A stretch of 64,000 nt of DNA from an uncultured Bacteroidales bacterium (lineage in GTDB: Bacteria; Bacteroidota; Bacteroidia; Bacteroidales; CAIXZF01). Below, piece by piece: positions 27,899-37,519 of the stretch; within the stretch, counting starts at the first letter, position 1; each line of letters opens with the position of its first letter. A program made the translations under genes and the position numbers. Where the stretch lies: contig CAIXZF010000081.1 in NCBI GenBank assembly GCA_903923925.1, forward strand, positions 1-64,000, in the 5' to 3' direction. Below the pieces are notes generated by a model, which saw only the letters and a list, made by a program, of their open reading frames with translations, had not been told where the DNA came from and searched no databases.

Positions 27899-30412
27899 TT
27901 GGGTATGAGAATAATCCGCTTACTATTCCCCGTTATCATAATGGGCCTTCTTTTTACAGTTGAGGTTAAGGCGCAACAAAAGCGAAACTACACTCAAGAA
28001 GCAGATCAGACTTTCGAAGACAAGATGTTCAATCTTGCAATCGATAAGTATAAAAAAGCTGCAACAAAGATTAAAAAGAATAAAGTTGAAAAGAACAGGA
28101 TCAGTTTTCAGATTGCAGAATGTTACAGGTTAACAAATAACATGAAGAAAGCTGAAGGTGAATATAAACGCCTTGAAAAAATCCAGTATTATAAAACCAA
28201 TCCTCTTTCATTGCTTTATTATGCTGATGCTTTGAAGATTAATGAAAAGTATGAATATGCGATAATTCAATATACGCATTACAAAGAATTTGCACCGAAT
28301 GATCCTCGTGGAGAAATTGGCGTAGAGTCATCCATAATTGCAACAAAGTGGAAAGACAATCCTACACGCTACGCGGTTGATCCGAGCGATGATGCACATA
28401 AGGAATTAAATGCCTGGAAGAACATCAATGGAGGTGCTGATGATTTCTCTCCTTCTTTTGGTGATGAAAAAGGGCGTACCATCATTTTTACTTCTGCCAG
28501 AGAAAACAGTACCGGCAACCGTATTGATGACTGGACAGGTCAGAATTTTTCCGACTTTTATTATGTAAGTGAAAGTTCAAAAGGCGACTGGTCGCAACCT
28601 CTCCCTCTTGATGATCAGGGCGTTTTGAATACTGAGGCAAACGAAGGAAATGCCAGTTTCAATGGAAAGTGTACAGTAATGTATTTCACCCGTTGCGGCT
28701 ACGAGAAGAAAAAACAACTCGGTTGTATGGTTTATAAAACCGAGAAAAAAGGTAAAGCCTGGGCAGAGCCAGAAGCAGTAAAATTAGGTATCGACAGCAC
28801 CAAAACTTACGGACATCCTTCAATTTCAAAGGATGAGCTTTCCATTTATTTTGTCTCCGATATGGATGGTGGCGTTGGTGGAAGAGATATCTGGGTAGCT
28901 ACCCGTTCAAAAAAGTCGAAGGAGTTCGATAATCCTAAGAACCTCGGTCCTGATGTGAATACTCCCGGTGATGAAGTCTTTCCTTACCTTCGTTCCGATT
29001 CAGTTCTCTATTTTTCATCCAACTATTATGCCGGCATGGGCGGTCTTGATATTTTCAGGACAGAAAAAATCAAAGGCAATAAATGGTCGAAACCTGAAAA
29101 CCTGAAATACCCTATTAACTCGAATGCTGATGATTTCGGAATCACATTCTTCCCGGGTTCAGCAGAAGAAAAAGGGTATTTTACTTCAAATCGTAAATTA
29201 AAAGGAGTTAAAGGCGGCGACGACATCTACTCTTTTATTAAAATACCTCTGGTTTTCACCTTACAAGGTATTGTTAAAGACGACCGTACCTTACAATACA
29301 TCAAAGGTGCCGCTGTAAAAATGATTGGATCAGATGGTACTTCTCTGGAAGTTAAAACCGATTCCAAAGGATATTACAGTTTCGATGATACACAAATACT
29401 ACCCTTGACATCCTACGATCTTACCGTTTCAAAAGATGGTTACTTCTCAGATAAAGGCAGGGAAACAACTGTTGGACTTGAGCAAAGTAAAGACCTTGTG
29501 CTCGATTTCGTTCTCGTTCCGATTCCGGTTAAACCTATCGTACTTCCTGAAATTCTTTATGACCTGGCAAAATGGGAACTTCTGCCACAATATCAGGACT
29601 CACTGCAGGGGTTAATTACTACCCTTGAGGCTAACCCTACAATGACAATTGAGTTAGGTTCACATACTGATACCCGCGACTCTGATATTAAAAACGATAC
29701 CTTGTCGCTAAGACGTGCTCAGAGCGTAGTTAGCTACCTGATTTCAAGAGGCATTGACCGTGACAGGTTAACTGCAAGAGGTTATGGCGAGCGTATTCCA
29801 CGCGAATTGTTAAAAGATATTACAACTAAGGATGGTTTCAGATTTTCGACAGGTACAATCCTGAACGATGAGTTTATCAATTCACTGAAAACCAAACCTG
29901 AACAGGAAGCTGCTCACCAGTTAAACCGTCGTACAGAAATGCGTATCGTAAGTATGAACTTCGTACCGAAAGCTAAAATTGATACAACCAACAAAGGAGC
30001 AATCACTATTGTTACAGATCCTACAGCAAACTCTATTCCTATAACATTTGTAGAAGGTGAAATTTTTGAAGGCAATTGTATTCTGAATGAATATGCAAAG
30101 AACTTTACCTACGATAAAGCGATCTCAACGATTTCCTTCTCACTGGAAGAAGCGCTCGGACTGCTTACCAAAGGTTTTATCAGTAAATCAGATTTCCTTG
30201 GCGATGTAAACAAGTCACTTGCTAACGGAACGATTGCTGACAAGTCAAAATTCAGCATCAAGAAGCTTACTATTGGTAAAAATAACCTTGAAAACGTTGA
30301 AGCTGTTGTACTGAAAGATCAGAAAGTTCCGATAAAATTAGGAGATAGCGTTCTGTCAAAAATCGCTAAATTTAAGATTGATAAAGATAAAAAGAGTCTT
30401 ATTTTTGAATAA
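27899..30412 (+). CDS. PorE-like TPR / PD40 propeller / OmpA-family envelope protein with degenerate retropepsin-like C-terminal domain
   Basis: This 837-aa protein has a Sec signal ending VKAQQ rather than a lipobox. Domains in order: TPR-like helices (about 25-150), WD40/PD40 propeller blades (about 170-445; SFGDEKGRTIIFTSA, YFVSDMDGGVGGRDIW), a carboxypeptidase-regulatory-like fold (about 450-540), and an OmpA peptidoglycan-binding domain (about 545-690; ELGSHTDTR, RAQSV, ARGYGE). The final ~120 residues resemble retropepsin-like domains: YDKAISTISFS, EEALGLLTKGF, SLANGTI and KLGDSVLSKIAKFKID. The DTGA active site reads DKAI (Asp739 kept). The first four domains match the architecture of PorE, a T9SS outer-membrane-associated protein. 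Function of the tail is unknown. Confidence 0.85.
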   Translation: MGMRIIRLLFPVIIMGLLFTVEVKAQQKRNYTQEADQTFEDKMFNLAIDKYKKAATKIKKNKVEKNRISFQIAECYRLTNNMKKAEGEYKRLEKIQYYKTNPLSLLYYADALKINEKYEYAIIQYTHYKEFAPNDPRGEIGVESSIIATKWKDNPTRYAVDPSDDAHKELNAWKNINGGADDFSPSFGDEKGRTIIFTSARENSTGNRIDDWTGQNFSDFYYVSESSKGDWSQPLPLDDQGVLNTEANEGNASFNGKCTVMYFTRCGYEKKKQLGCMVYKTEKKGKAWAEPEAVKLGIDSTKTYGHPSISKDELSIYFVSDMDGGVGGRDIWVATRSKKSKEFDNPKNLGPDVNTPGDEVFPYLRSDSVLYFSSNYYAGMGGLDIFRTEKIKGNKWSKPENLKYPINSNADDFGITFFPGSAEEKGYFTSNRKLKGVKGGDDIYSFIKIPLVFTLQGIVKDDRTLQYIKGAAVKMIGSDGTSLEVKTDSKGYYSFDDTQILPLTSYDLTVSKDGYFSDKGRETTVGLEQSKDLVLDFVLVPIPVKPIVLPEILYDLAKWELLPQYQDSLQGLITTLEANPTMTIELGSHTDTRDSDIKNDTLSLRRAQSVVSYLISRGIDRDRLTARGYGERIPRELLKDITTKDGFRFSTGTILNDEFINSLKTKPEQEAAHQLNRRTEMRIVSMNFVPKAKIDTTNKGAITIVTDPTANSIPITFVEGEIFEGNCILNEYAKNFTYDKAISTISFSLEEALGLLTKGFISKSDFLGDVNKSLANGTIADKSKFSIKKLTIGKNNLENVEAVVLKDQKVPIKLGDSVLSKIAKFKIDKDKKSLIFE

Positions 30413-30430
30413 CACATTCAAAACCCTGAT

Positions 30431-30463
30431 AAAAAAGCATTCCATTCAATGGGATGCTTTTTT
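30431..30463 (+). terminator. Intrinsic terminator after the OmpA-family gene
   Basis: GCATTCCA pairs with TGGGATGC (one G-T pair) around the loop TTCAA, with six A before and six T after. It lies 18 bases after the stop. It also contains the ATG at 30449 that would extend purM; that start is therefore unlikely. Confidence 0.85.
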
Positions 30464-30478
30464 ATTTTCAATCGCAGC

Positions 30479-31648
30479 ATGAACGAAGAATCAAGATACC
30501 AGCAAAGAGGTGTATCATCCTCAAAAGAAGATGTTCACAAGGCTATAAGCAAACTTAGCAAAGGACTTTATCCCCGGGCTTTTTGTAAGATTCTACCTGA
30601 CATTTCCGGTGGAGATGAAGAATATTGCACAGTACTTCATGCGGATGGCGCAGGAACAAAATCCTCACTGGCTTACCTGTACTGGAAAGAAACCGGAGAT
30701 CTCAGCGTATGGAAAGGGATTGCACAGGATGCCATCGTAATGAATACCGATGATCTGTTATGCATTGGAACTACTGGTCCCATGATTTTATCATCTACAA
30801 TTGGAAGGAATAAAAACCTTATTCCCGGTGAAGTTATCAGTGCCATTATTGAAGGAACCGAGGAATACCTCGAAATGCTGCGAAAATGGGGAATTGAAAT
30901 TTATCTGGCAGGAGGTGAAACTGCTGACGTTGGCGACCTTGTTAAAACAATTATTGTAGATGCAACTGTATTTGCCAGAGTAAAGAAATCTGACGTTATT
31001 GATAATGGCAAAATTCAGGACAAAGATGTTATTGTCGGATTCGCCTCTTTCGGACAATCTATTTACGAAAAAGAATATAATGGAGGAATGGGCAGTAACG
31101 GATTAACCTCTGCACGGCATGATGTATTTTCAAAACACTATGCCGGGAAGTATCCGGAGACTTACAATACTGCACTCGACAAGGATGTTGTGTATTCAGG
31201 CACACAACTCCTTACAAATGAAACTTCTGTAAAGGGAATTGACGCCGGGAGACTGGTTCTCTCCCCTACCCGCACCTATGCACCAATGATGAAAGTTGTT
31301 CTCGCTGAACTTCATACACATATTCATGGAATTGTTCATTGTAGCGGTGGCGGGCAGACAAAAGTTCTCCATTTTGTTGAAGATCTGCATATTATTAAGG
31401 ATAACATGTTTCCTGTTCCTCCCTTATTTGAGCTGATACAAACAGAATCCGGTACTGACTGGAAAGAAATGTATAAAGTCTTTAATATGGGGCACAGGCT
31501 TGAGATTTATCTACCTGAAATCCATGCACAAAGACTTATTGATATTGCCTCAGAATTCAGAATTGAAGGACGGATTATTGGCCGTTGTGAGTCCTCAGCA
31601 GGAAAACAACTTAGTATCCTTAGCGAAAAGGGAAGCTTTACTTACTGA
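30479..31648 (+). CDS. purM: Phosphoribosylformylglycinamidine cyclo-ligase (AIR synthetase)
   Basis: This 389-aa enzyme closes the imidazole ring in purine synthesis (FGAM to AIR, ATP-dependent). Features include LHADGAGTKSSLAYLYW, the metal/ATP site MNTDDLLCIG, AGGETADVGDL and the glycine-rich GGGQTKVLHF. It is longer than the ~345-aa enterobacterial enzyme, as usual in Bacteroidota. The ATG at 30479 is chosen because the longer reading frame begins inside the preceding terminator. purM, prfA and pyrF lie in the same order and direction. prfA has its own promoter box in the intervening 55 bases. Confidence 0.93.
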   Translation: MNEESRYQQRGVSSSKEDVHKAISKLSKGLYPRAFCKILPDISGGDEEYCTVLHADGAGTKSSLAYLYWKETGDLSVWKGIAQDAIVMNTDDLLCIGTTGPMILSSTIGRNKNLIPGEVISAIIEGTEEYLEMLRKWGIEIYLAGGETADVGDLVKTIIVDATVFARVKKSDVIDNGKIQDKDVIVGFASFGQSIYEKEYNGGMGSNGLTSARHDVFSKHYAGKYPETYNTALDKDVVYSGTQLLTNETSVKGIDAGRLVLSPTRTYAPMMKVVLAELHTHIHGIVHCSGGGQTKVLHFVEDLHIIKDNMFPVPPLFELIQTESGTDWKEMYKVFNMGHRLEIYLPEIHAQRLIDIASEFRIEGRIIGRCESSAGKQLSILSEKGSFTY

Positions 31649-31664
31649 TCTCTGTTTTTATTCG

Positions 31665-31672
31665 TAATTTTG
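31665..31672 (+). promoter_or_regulatory. -7 promoter box of prfA
   Basis: TAATTTTG matches TAnnTTTG exactly and is followed by CAGC. The ATG of prfA is 31 bases downstream, which gives a leader of about 25 bases. Confidence 0.6.
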
Positions 31673-31703
31673 CAGCGAATTTCAGAAAGGAAAATAAAAA
31701 TAA

Positions 31704-32783
31704 ATGGATTTAATTGCGAAGTTGCAGGTCATTTATGAGAGATGGGAAGAAATTGGTCGCCAGATCAATGACCCCGACATCATGGCCGACATGAAGAAAT
31801 ACATCAAACTTAACAAAGATTACAAGGATTTGGTGCCTATGGTTGAGGCATTTAAAACATATTCAACCATCCTCGATCATATTGAATCAGCAAAAGATAT
31901 GCTGTATAATGAAAAGGATGAGGAAATGAAGTCTATGGCCAAGGATGAATTAACTGATTTGGACATTCGAAAAACTCAGCTGGAAGAAGATATTAAATTT
32001 TTGCTTATTCCAAAAGATCCCCAGGATTCCAAGAATGCAGTTCTTGAGATCCGTGCAGGAACCGGAGGTGATGAAGCCAGTATATTCGCCGGTGACCTTT
32101 TCAGAATGTACATGAAGTATTGCGAAAACAGGAACTGGAAAGTTGAACTTGTAAGCAGTTCACAGGGTACCGTTGGTGGATATAAGGAAATAATTCTTGA
32201 AGTGAAGGGAGATAATGCCTATGGACAGCTCAAATATGAGTCGGGAGTGCACAGGGTTCAGCGAATACCTTCAACAGAAACACAGGGCCGGATACACACA
32301 TCTGCTGCCTCGGTAGCCGTGTTGCCCGAAGCTGATGAATTCGATGTAGAAATACTGCCAAGTGATATCCGTAAAGATACCTTCTGTTCTTCAGGTCCCG
32401 GAGGGCAATCGGTGAACACCACCTACTCTGCAATCCGCCTTACTCACGTTCCAACGGGGATAGTTGCTACCTGCCAGGATCAGAAATCGCAGTTAAAGAA
32501 TTTCGAACAGGCAATGACAGTACTCAGAACCAGAATTTTTGAACGTGAATACCAGAAATACATGGATGAGATTTCGTCAAAACGGAAAACCATGGTTTCA
32601 ACAGGCGACCGTTCTGCAAAAATCAGAACCTATAATTATCCTCAAAGTCGTGTTACTGATCATCGTATAAATCTGACTTTCTATAACTTACCAAGTTTTA
32701 CGGATGGAGACATCCAGCCAATGATTGATGCATTGCAAATGGCCGAGAATGCTGAACTTTTAAAAGCAGCAGTTGACGCATAA
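31704..32783 (+). CDS. prfA: Peptide chain release factor 1
   Basis: This 359-aa protein recognises UAA and UAG and triggers peptide release. The hydrolysis-promoting GGQ lies in SSGPGGQSVNTTYSA. The conserved domain start is EIRAGTGGDEASIFAGDL, and GVHRVQRIP and GRIHTSAASVAV flank the codon-recognition region. The C-terminal DRSAKIRTYNYPQSRVTDHR is typical of RF1. The variant GPGGQS instead of GAGGQH is, as I recall, common in this phylum. pyrF follows after 12 bases and is probably co-transcribed. Confidence 0.97.
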   Translation: MDLIAKLQVIYERWEEIGRQINDPDIMADMKKYIKLNKDYKDLVPMVEAFKTYSTILDHIESAKDMLYNEKDEEMKSMAKDELTDLDIRKTQLEEDIKFLLIPKDPQDSKNAVLEIRAGTGGDEASIFAGDLFRMYMKYCENRNWKVELVSSSQGTVGGYKEIILEVKGDNAYGQLKYESGVHRVQRIPSTETQGRIHTSAASVAVLPEADEFDVEILPSDIRKDTFCSSGPGGQSVNTTYSAIRLTHVPTGIVATCQDQKSQLKNFEQAMTVLRTRIFEREYQKYMDEISSKRKTMVSTGDRSAKIRTYNYPQSRVTDHRINLTFYNLPSFTDGDIQPMIDALQMAENAELLKAAVDA

Positions 32784-32795
32784 AACCGTATACCT

Positions 32796-33665
32796 ATGAC
32801 ACGACAGGAACTTACAGACCTTATCAAACGTAAAGGCTCTTTTCTATGTGTAGGATTGGATTCCGACATAACCAAAATCCCGAAACATTTATTAGACCAT
32901 GAGGACCCTGTTTTCGAGTTTAACAAACAGATAATTGATGCAACAATTGATTACGCTGTTGCCTATAAGCCAAACACTGCTTTTTATGAGAGTCGTGGGG
33001 CAAAAGGCTGGATTAGCCTTGAAAAAACAAACGACTATCTGAACAGTTTCGGTAAAGAAATATTTACCATTGCCGACGCTAAAAGAGGAGATATCGGAAA
33101 TACCTCCTCTCAGTATGCCATGGCATTTTTCGACCACATGGATTTTGATGCTATAACAGTGGCACCCTACATGGGCGAAGATTCCGTTAAACCTTTTCTA
33201 AACTATGAAGGTAAATGGGTAGTTCTTCTTGCCCTAACTTCTAATGATGGCTCCAATGACTTTCAGACGCTTCAACCGCAACGGTCGAAGTTCTGGCAAT
33301 CGATGGGAATGGATAAAAAACTTGGCAAGCCATTGTATGAAATTGTGATGCGTAAATCGTTTGAGTGGGCCAGCCAGTATAACCTCATGTTTGTTGTTGG
33401 TGCCACAAGGGCTCGCAAGCTTGAACATATCAGAACTATAGTACCATATCATTATTTACTTATTCCAGGCGTTGGTGCTCAGGGCGGAAGCCTGAGGGAA
33501 GTTGCAAAATACGGACTTACCAAACAGTGCGGACTGCTTGTAAACTCCTCCCGTAACATCATTTTTGCCTCCACAGGCGAAGATTTTGCAAAACGTGCCG
33601 GGGAAAGCGCCTTTAGTATGCAGAAGGAAATGAAAGCACTGCTGATGCGGTACAGGGTTCATTAG
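32796..33665 (+). CDS. pyrF: Orotidine 5'-phosphate decarboxylase (type 2)
   Basis: This 289-aa TIM-barrel enzyme makes UMP from OMP. The catalytic Asp-Lys-Asp arrangement is in [26 protein letters not shown] marks the N-terminus and [10 protein letters not shown] the phosphate-binding loop. The length and the [10 protein letters not shown] form identify the longer type 2 subfamily. It lies 12 bases after prfA and converges on a T9SS cargo gene with only 15 bases between the stops. Confidence 0.96.
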   Translation: MTRQELTDLIKRKGSFLCVGLDSDITKIPKHLLDHEDPVFEFNKQIIDATIDYAVAYKPNTAFYESRGAKGWISLEKTNDYLNSFGKEIFTIADAKRGDIGNTSSQYAMAFFDHMDFDAITVAPYMGEDSVKPFLNYEGKWVVLLALTSNDGSNDFQTLQPQRSKFWQSMGMDKKLGKPLYEIVMRKSFEWASQYNLMFVVGATRARKLEHIRTIVPYHYLLIPGVGAQGGSLREVAKYGLTKQCGLLVNSSRNIIFASTGEDFAKRAGESAFSMQKEMKALLMRYRVH

Positions 33666-33680
33666 GAAGTTTGAGTTTGC

Positions 33681-34841
33681 TTAGAATTTGATCACGCGCT
33701 TACATTCAAAACTTCCTTCAAAAATTATTTTAACAAGGTAAATCCCTCTTTGCAGTCCCGATATATTAACATTAGATTCTGTTACATTATATTGATAATC
33801 TGCTGATTGTACAACTTGCCCTAAATTATTTACAAGTTCTATTCTTCTAAAAGGTTTGAAAGTTGTCACCGAAAAAATGTCGGTAGCTGGATTGGGGAAG
33901 ATCTTCGATTTGCGATCAATGGTTAAAGTCTCAATTGAGTTGGAAACATCCCGAAAATAAAAAGTAGAATAGAAAAAAGAAGTTGAAGAAGTATCCGGAA
34001 AATACCTGGTTCTACTCCCGGTAATTTCACTAAATAGGATATATGGGTGGTCCTTTAAAACTCCAATCGTATTGAATGCTATAATTCTGTATAACTCAGT
34101 ATATGTTGTGTCGATTAAATTAAACAGACTGTCGGGACCGAAGGTGTGAATGAACTTTTGTTCTTCCGTAATTACTTTTCTTCTGATAAAAAACACAGAA
34201 TCATAGGTCGCGCATGGGGTTATTAATCCTCCGGTATTCAATACTTTACCATTAACAGAAGAGCGGCTCGTAGAATACGTTGTGGTAGTTAAAACATTGG
34301 GATCAATACAACCACCATCATTTTTAATGTTCACAAAGTAAGCACTGTCGCTAAACTCAGCGTTTTTACAGATAGGATATGATACTAATAATGAAGGATT
34401 ACTGTATTCGGTCCTATCTTGAATATAGAAAACCGATGACAGGTTGCAAGGCATGTCAAATGAATAATCATAGCCGTTGTCATACACACCCGAAGAATCT
34501 GAAATAAAGTAGCTGGCAGCCACAACTATTTGCGAAACAGCCTTGAAATTAGATGCCTTTAATCCGCTTGATGAAGTTGGCATAATTTCTTTAAATTCAA
34601 GACTGTTCATAAACCCAAAGGTACAAGGTGATGAACTCGGCAGTATGTATGTCTGGTAGTTTATTGTATCAACATTGACGTACGTAGCTGGCAAAATGAT
34701 TGTATAATGCGAGGCACCAGAAGCAGCAGCTGCTTCTAAATGAAAATCACTGTAATACAAAGTATCCTGTGCTACACAAACAGAATTTGCATAGATCAGG
34801 AACAAACTAAAAATGCCAATTTTAATCAGCGACAGTTTCAA
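33681..34841 (-). CDS. Secreted protein with T9SS type A sorting domain, function unknown
   Basis: This 386-aa protein has a signal peptide (KLSLIKIGIFSLFLIYANS, cleavage near VAQ). The middle region (~290 residues) has no family that I recognise and may be beta-rich. The C-terminal ~75 residues, starting KIFPNPATDIFSV and containing RRIELVNNLGQVV and GIYLVKI, form a type A sorting domain. No ATG lies near the start. The TTG at 34841 gives a clean signal peptide; another TTG at 34850 would add three residues. The 5' end overlaps the end of ilvE by 20 bases, so translation may be coupled. Confidence 0.82.
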   Translation of the reverse strand: MKLSLIKIGIFSLFLIYANSVCVAQDTLYYSDFHLEAAAASGASHYTIILPATYVNVDTINYQTYILPSSSPCTFGFMNSLEFKEIMPTSSSGLKASNFKAVSQIVVAASYFISDSSGVYDNGYDYSFDMPCNLSSVFYIQDRTEYSNPSLLVSYPICKNAEFSDSAYFVNIKNDGGCIDPNVLTTTTYSTSRSSVNGKVLNTGGLITPCATYDSVFFIRRKVITEEQKFIHTFGPDSLFNLIDTTYTELYRIIAFNTIGVLKDHPYILFSEITGSRTRYFPDTSSTSFFYSTFYFRDVSNSIETLTIDRKSKIFPNPATDIFSVTTFKPFRRIELVNNLGQVVQSADYQYNVTESNVNISGLQRGIYLVKIIFEGSFECKRVIKF

Positions 34842-35862
34842 TAGTATCAATAATTGTACACCAGTTATATTTGTCTTCTACCTCACCAAGCTGAATAGCA
34901 CGGAGTTGATTGTACAAAGCAGTTGAGACCGGGCCAGCATTTCCATCCGGGCAATACTCAAACGTTTTGCCAGTATCTCTGTCCACTATTTTGCCGATTG
35001 GGGAAATTACTGCAGCAGTTCCGCAGGCGCCAACTTCCTCAAGGCTGCCAAGCTCATCAACATACAGATGTCTTTTTTCAACCACAAGTCCCATATCTTC
35101 GGCCAGAGTCATCAGGCTTTTATTTGTAATCGAAGGTAAAATTGAGGCTGAAAGTGGTGTAATATACTTGTTCTCTCTAATGCCGAAGAAATTGGCTGGA
35201 CCAGCCTCGTCAATGAAATTTTTCTCTTTTGCATCGAGAAAAATTGCTGTAGAAAAACCTTCATCATGCGCTCTTTCTCCAGCTCTGAGGCTGGCTGCAT
35301 AATTACCACCTACCTTTATATGGCCTGTACCAAGCGGTGCAGCCCTGTCGTAATCGCGTACAATCTGCATAGCCACGGGTTTGAAACCTTCCTTAAAATA
35401 AGGACCAACCGGACCAACAAATACCATAAACAAATATTCTTTAGCCGGCTTCACTCCTACCTGAGGACCGGAACCGATCAACAACGGACGAATATATAAA
35501 GATGCGCCAGTTCCGTAAGGTGGTATATATTTCGAATTTAACTGAACAGCTTTAATAACAGCACTACAAAAAATATCATCCGGTACTTCCTGCATCATAA
35601 CACCCTGGGCTGAAGCACGCATACGTTTGGCATTCTCATTTATGCGAAAAACCCTTACCTTCCCATCAACACCCATAAAAGCCTTTAATCCTTCGAATGC
35701 TTCCTGTCCGTAATGCAAAGCAGTTGCAGCAATATGTAAATTAACATATTCTGAATCAGAAATTTCTAATTCACCCCATTGTTTCTCTTTGAAATAGCAA
35801 CGAACGTTGTAGTCCGTTTTAAAATAACCGAATGGTAAACTTCCCCAATCTATTGATTCCAT
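34822..35862 (-). CDS. ilvE: Branched-chain amino-acid aminotransferase
   Basis: This 346-aa fold-IV PLP enzyme interconverts Leu, Ile and Val with their 2-oxoacids. The PLP lysine is in GHIKVGGNYAAS, the glutamate in IDEAGPANFFG, and the phosphate cup near EEVGACGTAAVISP. HYGQEAFEGLKAF near residue 55 is typical of the larger (eukaryote-like) BCAT class. Length fits. It is upstream of the T9SS cargo gene and overlaps it by 20 bases. There is no ilv biosynthetic cluster here, so its use may be catabolic or biosynthetic. Confidence 0.95.
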   Translation of the reverse strand: MESIDWGSLPFGYFKTDYNVRCYFKEKQWGELEISDSEYVNLHIAATALHYGQEAFEGLKAFMGVDGKVRVFRINENAKRMRASAQGVMMQEVPDDIFCSAVIKAVQLNSKYIPPYGTGASLYIRPLLIGSGPQVGVKPAKEYLFMVFVGPVGPYFKEGFKPVAMQIVRDYDRAAPLGTGHIKVGGNYAASLRAGERAHDEGFSTAIFLDAKEKNFIDEAGPANFFGIRENKYITPLSASILPSITNKSLMTLAEDMGLVVEKRHLYVDELGSLEEVGACGTAAVISPIGKIVDRDTGKTFEYCPDGNAGPVSTALYNQLRAIQLGEVEDKYNWCTIIDTIETVAD

Positions 35863-35954
35863 GTTGTTTAGTATTTTTAGTTAAAGTTTAGTAGTAGAAA
35901 TCGTAGAAGCGAAATTAGGAAATATCTTTGAATTCCTCACCTTGCCGGCTGATT

Positions 35955-37463
35955 TTAAAATGTCGAATTCGCAATGCTAATCATAAGCTTCTCCAGTTTC
36001 AATTTCATTGACTGAGGAGAGCCTTCATAATTGTTGACAATTATAGCAAAAGCGAGCTCTTCACCCTTTTTATCCAATGTAATTCCGGCATAGGATCTAA
36101 CTCCTTTCATGTAGCCGCTTTTAGCTCTTAGGTTGCCTTCAGCAGTACTTCCTTTGAATAGATTTTTCAGATTCCCGGATTGGCCGCCTTCGTTAAGTGT
36201 TTCAAGAAAGTCGCGATTTTTCAGGTCTCTTGCCATAAATCTCAGCATGGATGCGAGTTGGAAACAACTGATTTTATTTAATGGCGAAAGCCCACATCCA
36301 TCTTCCATTTGAAGAGCTGATGTGTTAATTCCATTTTTTGCCCAGAATTCTGTTATTATCTGTATCCCTTTCTGCTCGTTTCCAGGCTGGTTTTCGAGAC
36401 TTCCAAGGGTTTTAACGAGAGATTCCGCATATAAATTAATGCTTTTTTCATGAATCAGTCTTATTATTTGCTCGAGGGAAGGAGATTCTATGCTATCAAG
36501 TAGGCTTCTGTTATGGTTTACAAAATTTCCGGTTCTGCTTAAATTTTTCAGGGTATTTGCCGGATTTCCAATCTCAATATTCTTTAAGGTTAAGTAGCGA
36601 TGAAATGCTCTTACGCATGCAATAGTGGGATCAGGAAGTGATCCTTTCACTTTAAAAGGGGAATTATCGAGAGGCACAGTGCCTCTGGCAAGTCTCTGGT
36701 TATCGCCGGGAACTCCATACAGAATAACCTGGTCGCCGGAGCCCGCTGCAGCCGTTGTAACAGCATTATCGAATTCCAGTTCTGTAACTGCAGGCTCTAC
36801 AGAAACTATCCTCGTTTTATCTCCGATTTTCTGCCCCGACTGAAACGATACAGTATAAAAATTCTCATGGTAATTTAACGCACAAGCCCCTGAACCATAA
36901 TAATTCCCAATATCAGACCATAACCAGTTAGAAGGAATCAGATCGGAATTCCAGAGTTGGGCATCAGCAAGAATAGTTCCTGCCACAATCTTTATCCCGG
37001 CATGTGCAATAGTTTTGTAAAAACGCCCGAATACACTATCCTCACTCCATTTCTCTACTCGTTGAGATGCAAAGGTTGGATCGCCACTACCTCTCAGGTA
37101 TAAATTACCATGCAATATTGAATCCTTGTCGATATAGCTATCATGCTCAAGATATGTTTTAAAAGTATAGTTTTTCCCAAGCTTTATCCAGGCAGGATAA
37201 GTAAGAACGAGTTTTAAAACAGAAGCGGGAGTTAGCGCAATTTCAGGCTGGTGTGAAGCAAGCAACCTTCCATCCGAAACTCTGATAACTGCAATACTCC
37301 AGGAGGCATGCCGCATTTCACCATCTGAATTCAATTCCTCGATGGCGTTCTGAAGTTCATTCTGAATAGTCTCCTTTTTCTTTTGCTGAGCAAATGTAAA
37401 ATCAGGAAAAACAAAGAATGCGAACACTAAAAGATGCAAAAACAAATTTTTATGATAATTCAC
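35955..37463 (-). CDS. dacB: D-alanyl-D-alanine carboxypeptidase/endopeptidase (PBP4, DacB family)
   Basis: This 502-aa periplasmic class C penicillin-binding protein has a signal peptide (LLVFAFFVFPDFTFAQ). The active-site serine motif is SVLK in TPASVLKLV. The second motif reads SIN in SINLYAESL, and the third is KSG in LRAKSGYMKG in place of KTG. It trims or cleaves peptidoglycan cross-links. The start codon is GTG at 37463. Its promoter is back-to-back with that of sixA. Confidence 0.93.
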   Translation of the reverse strand: MNYHKNLFLHLLVFAFFVFPDFTFAQQKKKETIQNELQNAIEELNSDGEMRHASWSIAVIRVSDGRLLASHQPEIALTPASVLKLVLTYPAWIKLGKNYTFKTYLEHDSYIDKDSILHGNLYLRGSGDPTFASQRVEKWSEDSVFGRFYKTIAHAGIKIVAGTILADAQLWNSDLIPSNWLWSDIGNYYGSGACALNYHENFYTVSFQSGQKIGDKTRIVSVEPAVTELEFDNAVTTAAAGSGDQVILYGVPGDNQRLARGTVPLDNSPFKVKGSLPDPTIACVRAFHRYLTLKNIEIGNPANTLKNLSRTGNFVNHNRSLLDSIESPSLEQIIRLIHEKSINLYAESLVKTLGSLENQPGNEQKGIQIITEFWAKNGINTSALQMEDGCGLSPLNKISCFQLASMLRFMARDLKNRDFLETLNEGGQSGNLKNLFKGSTAEGNLRAKSGYMKGVRSYAGITLDKKGEELAFAIIVNNYEGSPQSMKLKLEKLMISIANSTF

Positions 37464-37490
37464 AATAGTTTAACAATTTAGATAAGAGGT

Positions 37491-37515
37491 CAAAATTAAA
37501 TAAAAACTAACTTTG
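37491..37515. promoter_or_regulatory. Back-to-back -7 boxes for dacB (minus) and sixA (plus)
   Basis: Minus-strand TAATTTTG occupies 37498-37491 and plus-strand TAACTTTG occupies 37508-37515. Both match TAnnTTTG exactly and are separated by 9 bases. The plus box ends only 4 bases before the sixA ATG, so that transcript would be leaderless or nearly so. Confidence 0.55.
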
Positions 37516-37519
37516 CTAT

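Noticed and set aside
30449-30478. Upstream ATG start for purM
   Set aside because: It falls within the terminator hairpin of the preceding gene. The ATG at 30479 gives the usual N-terminus.
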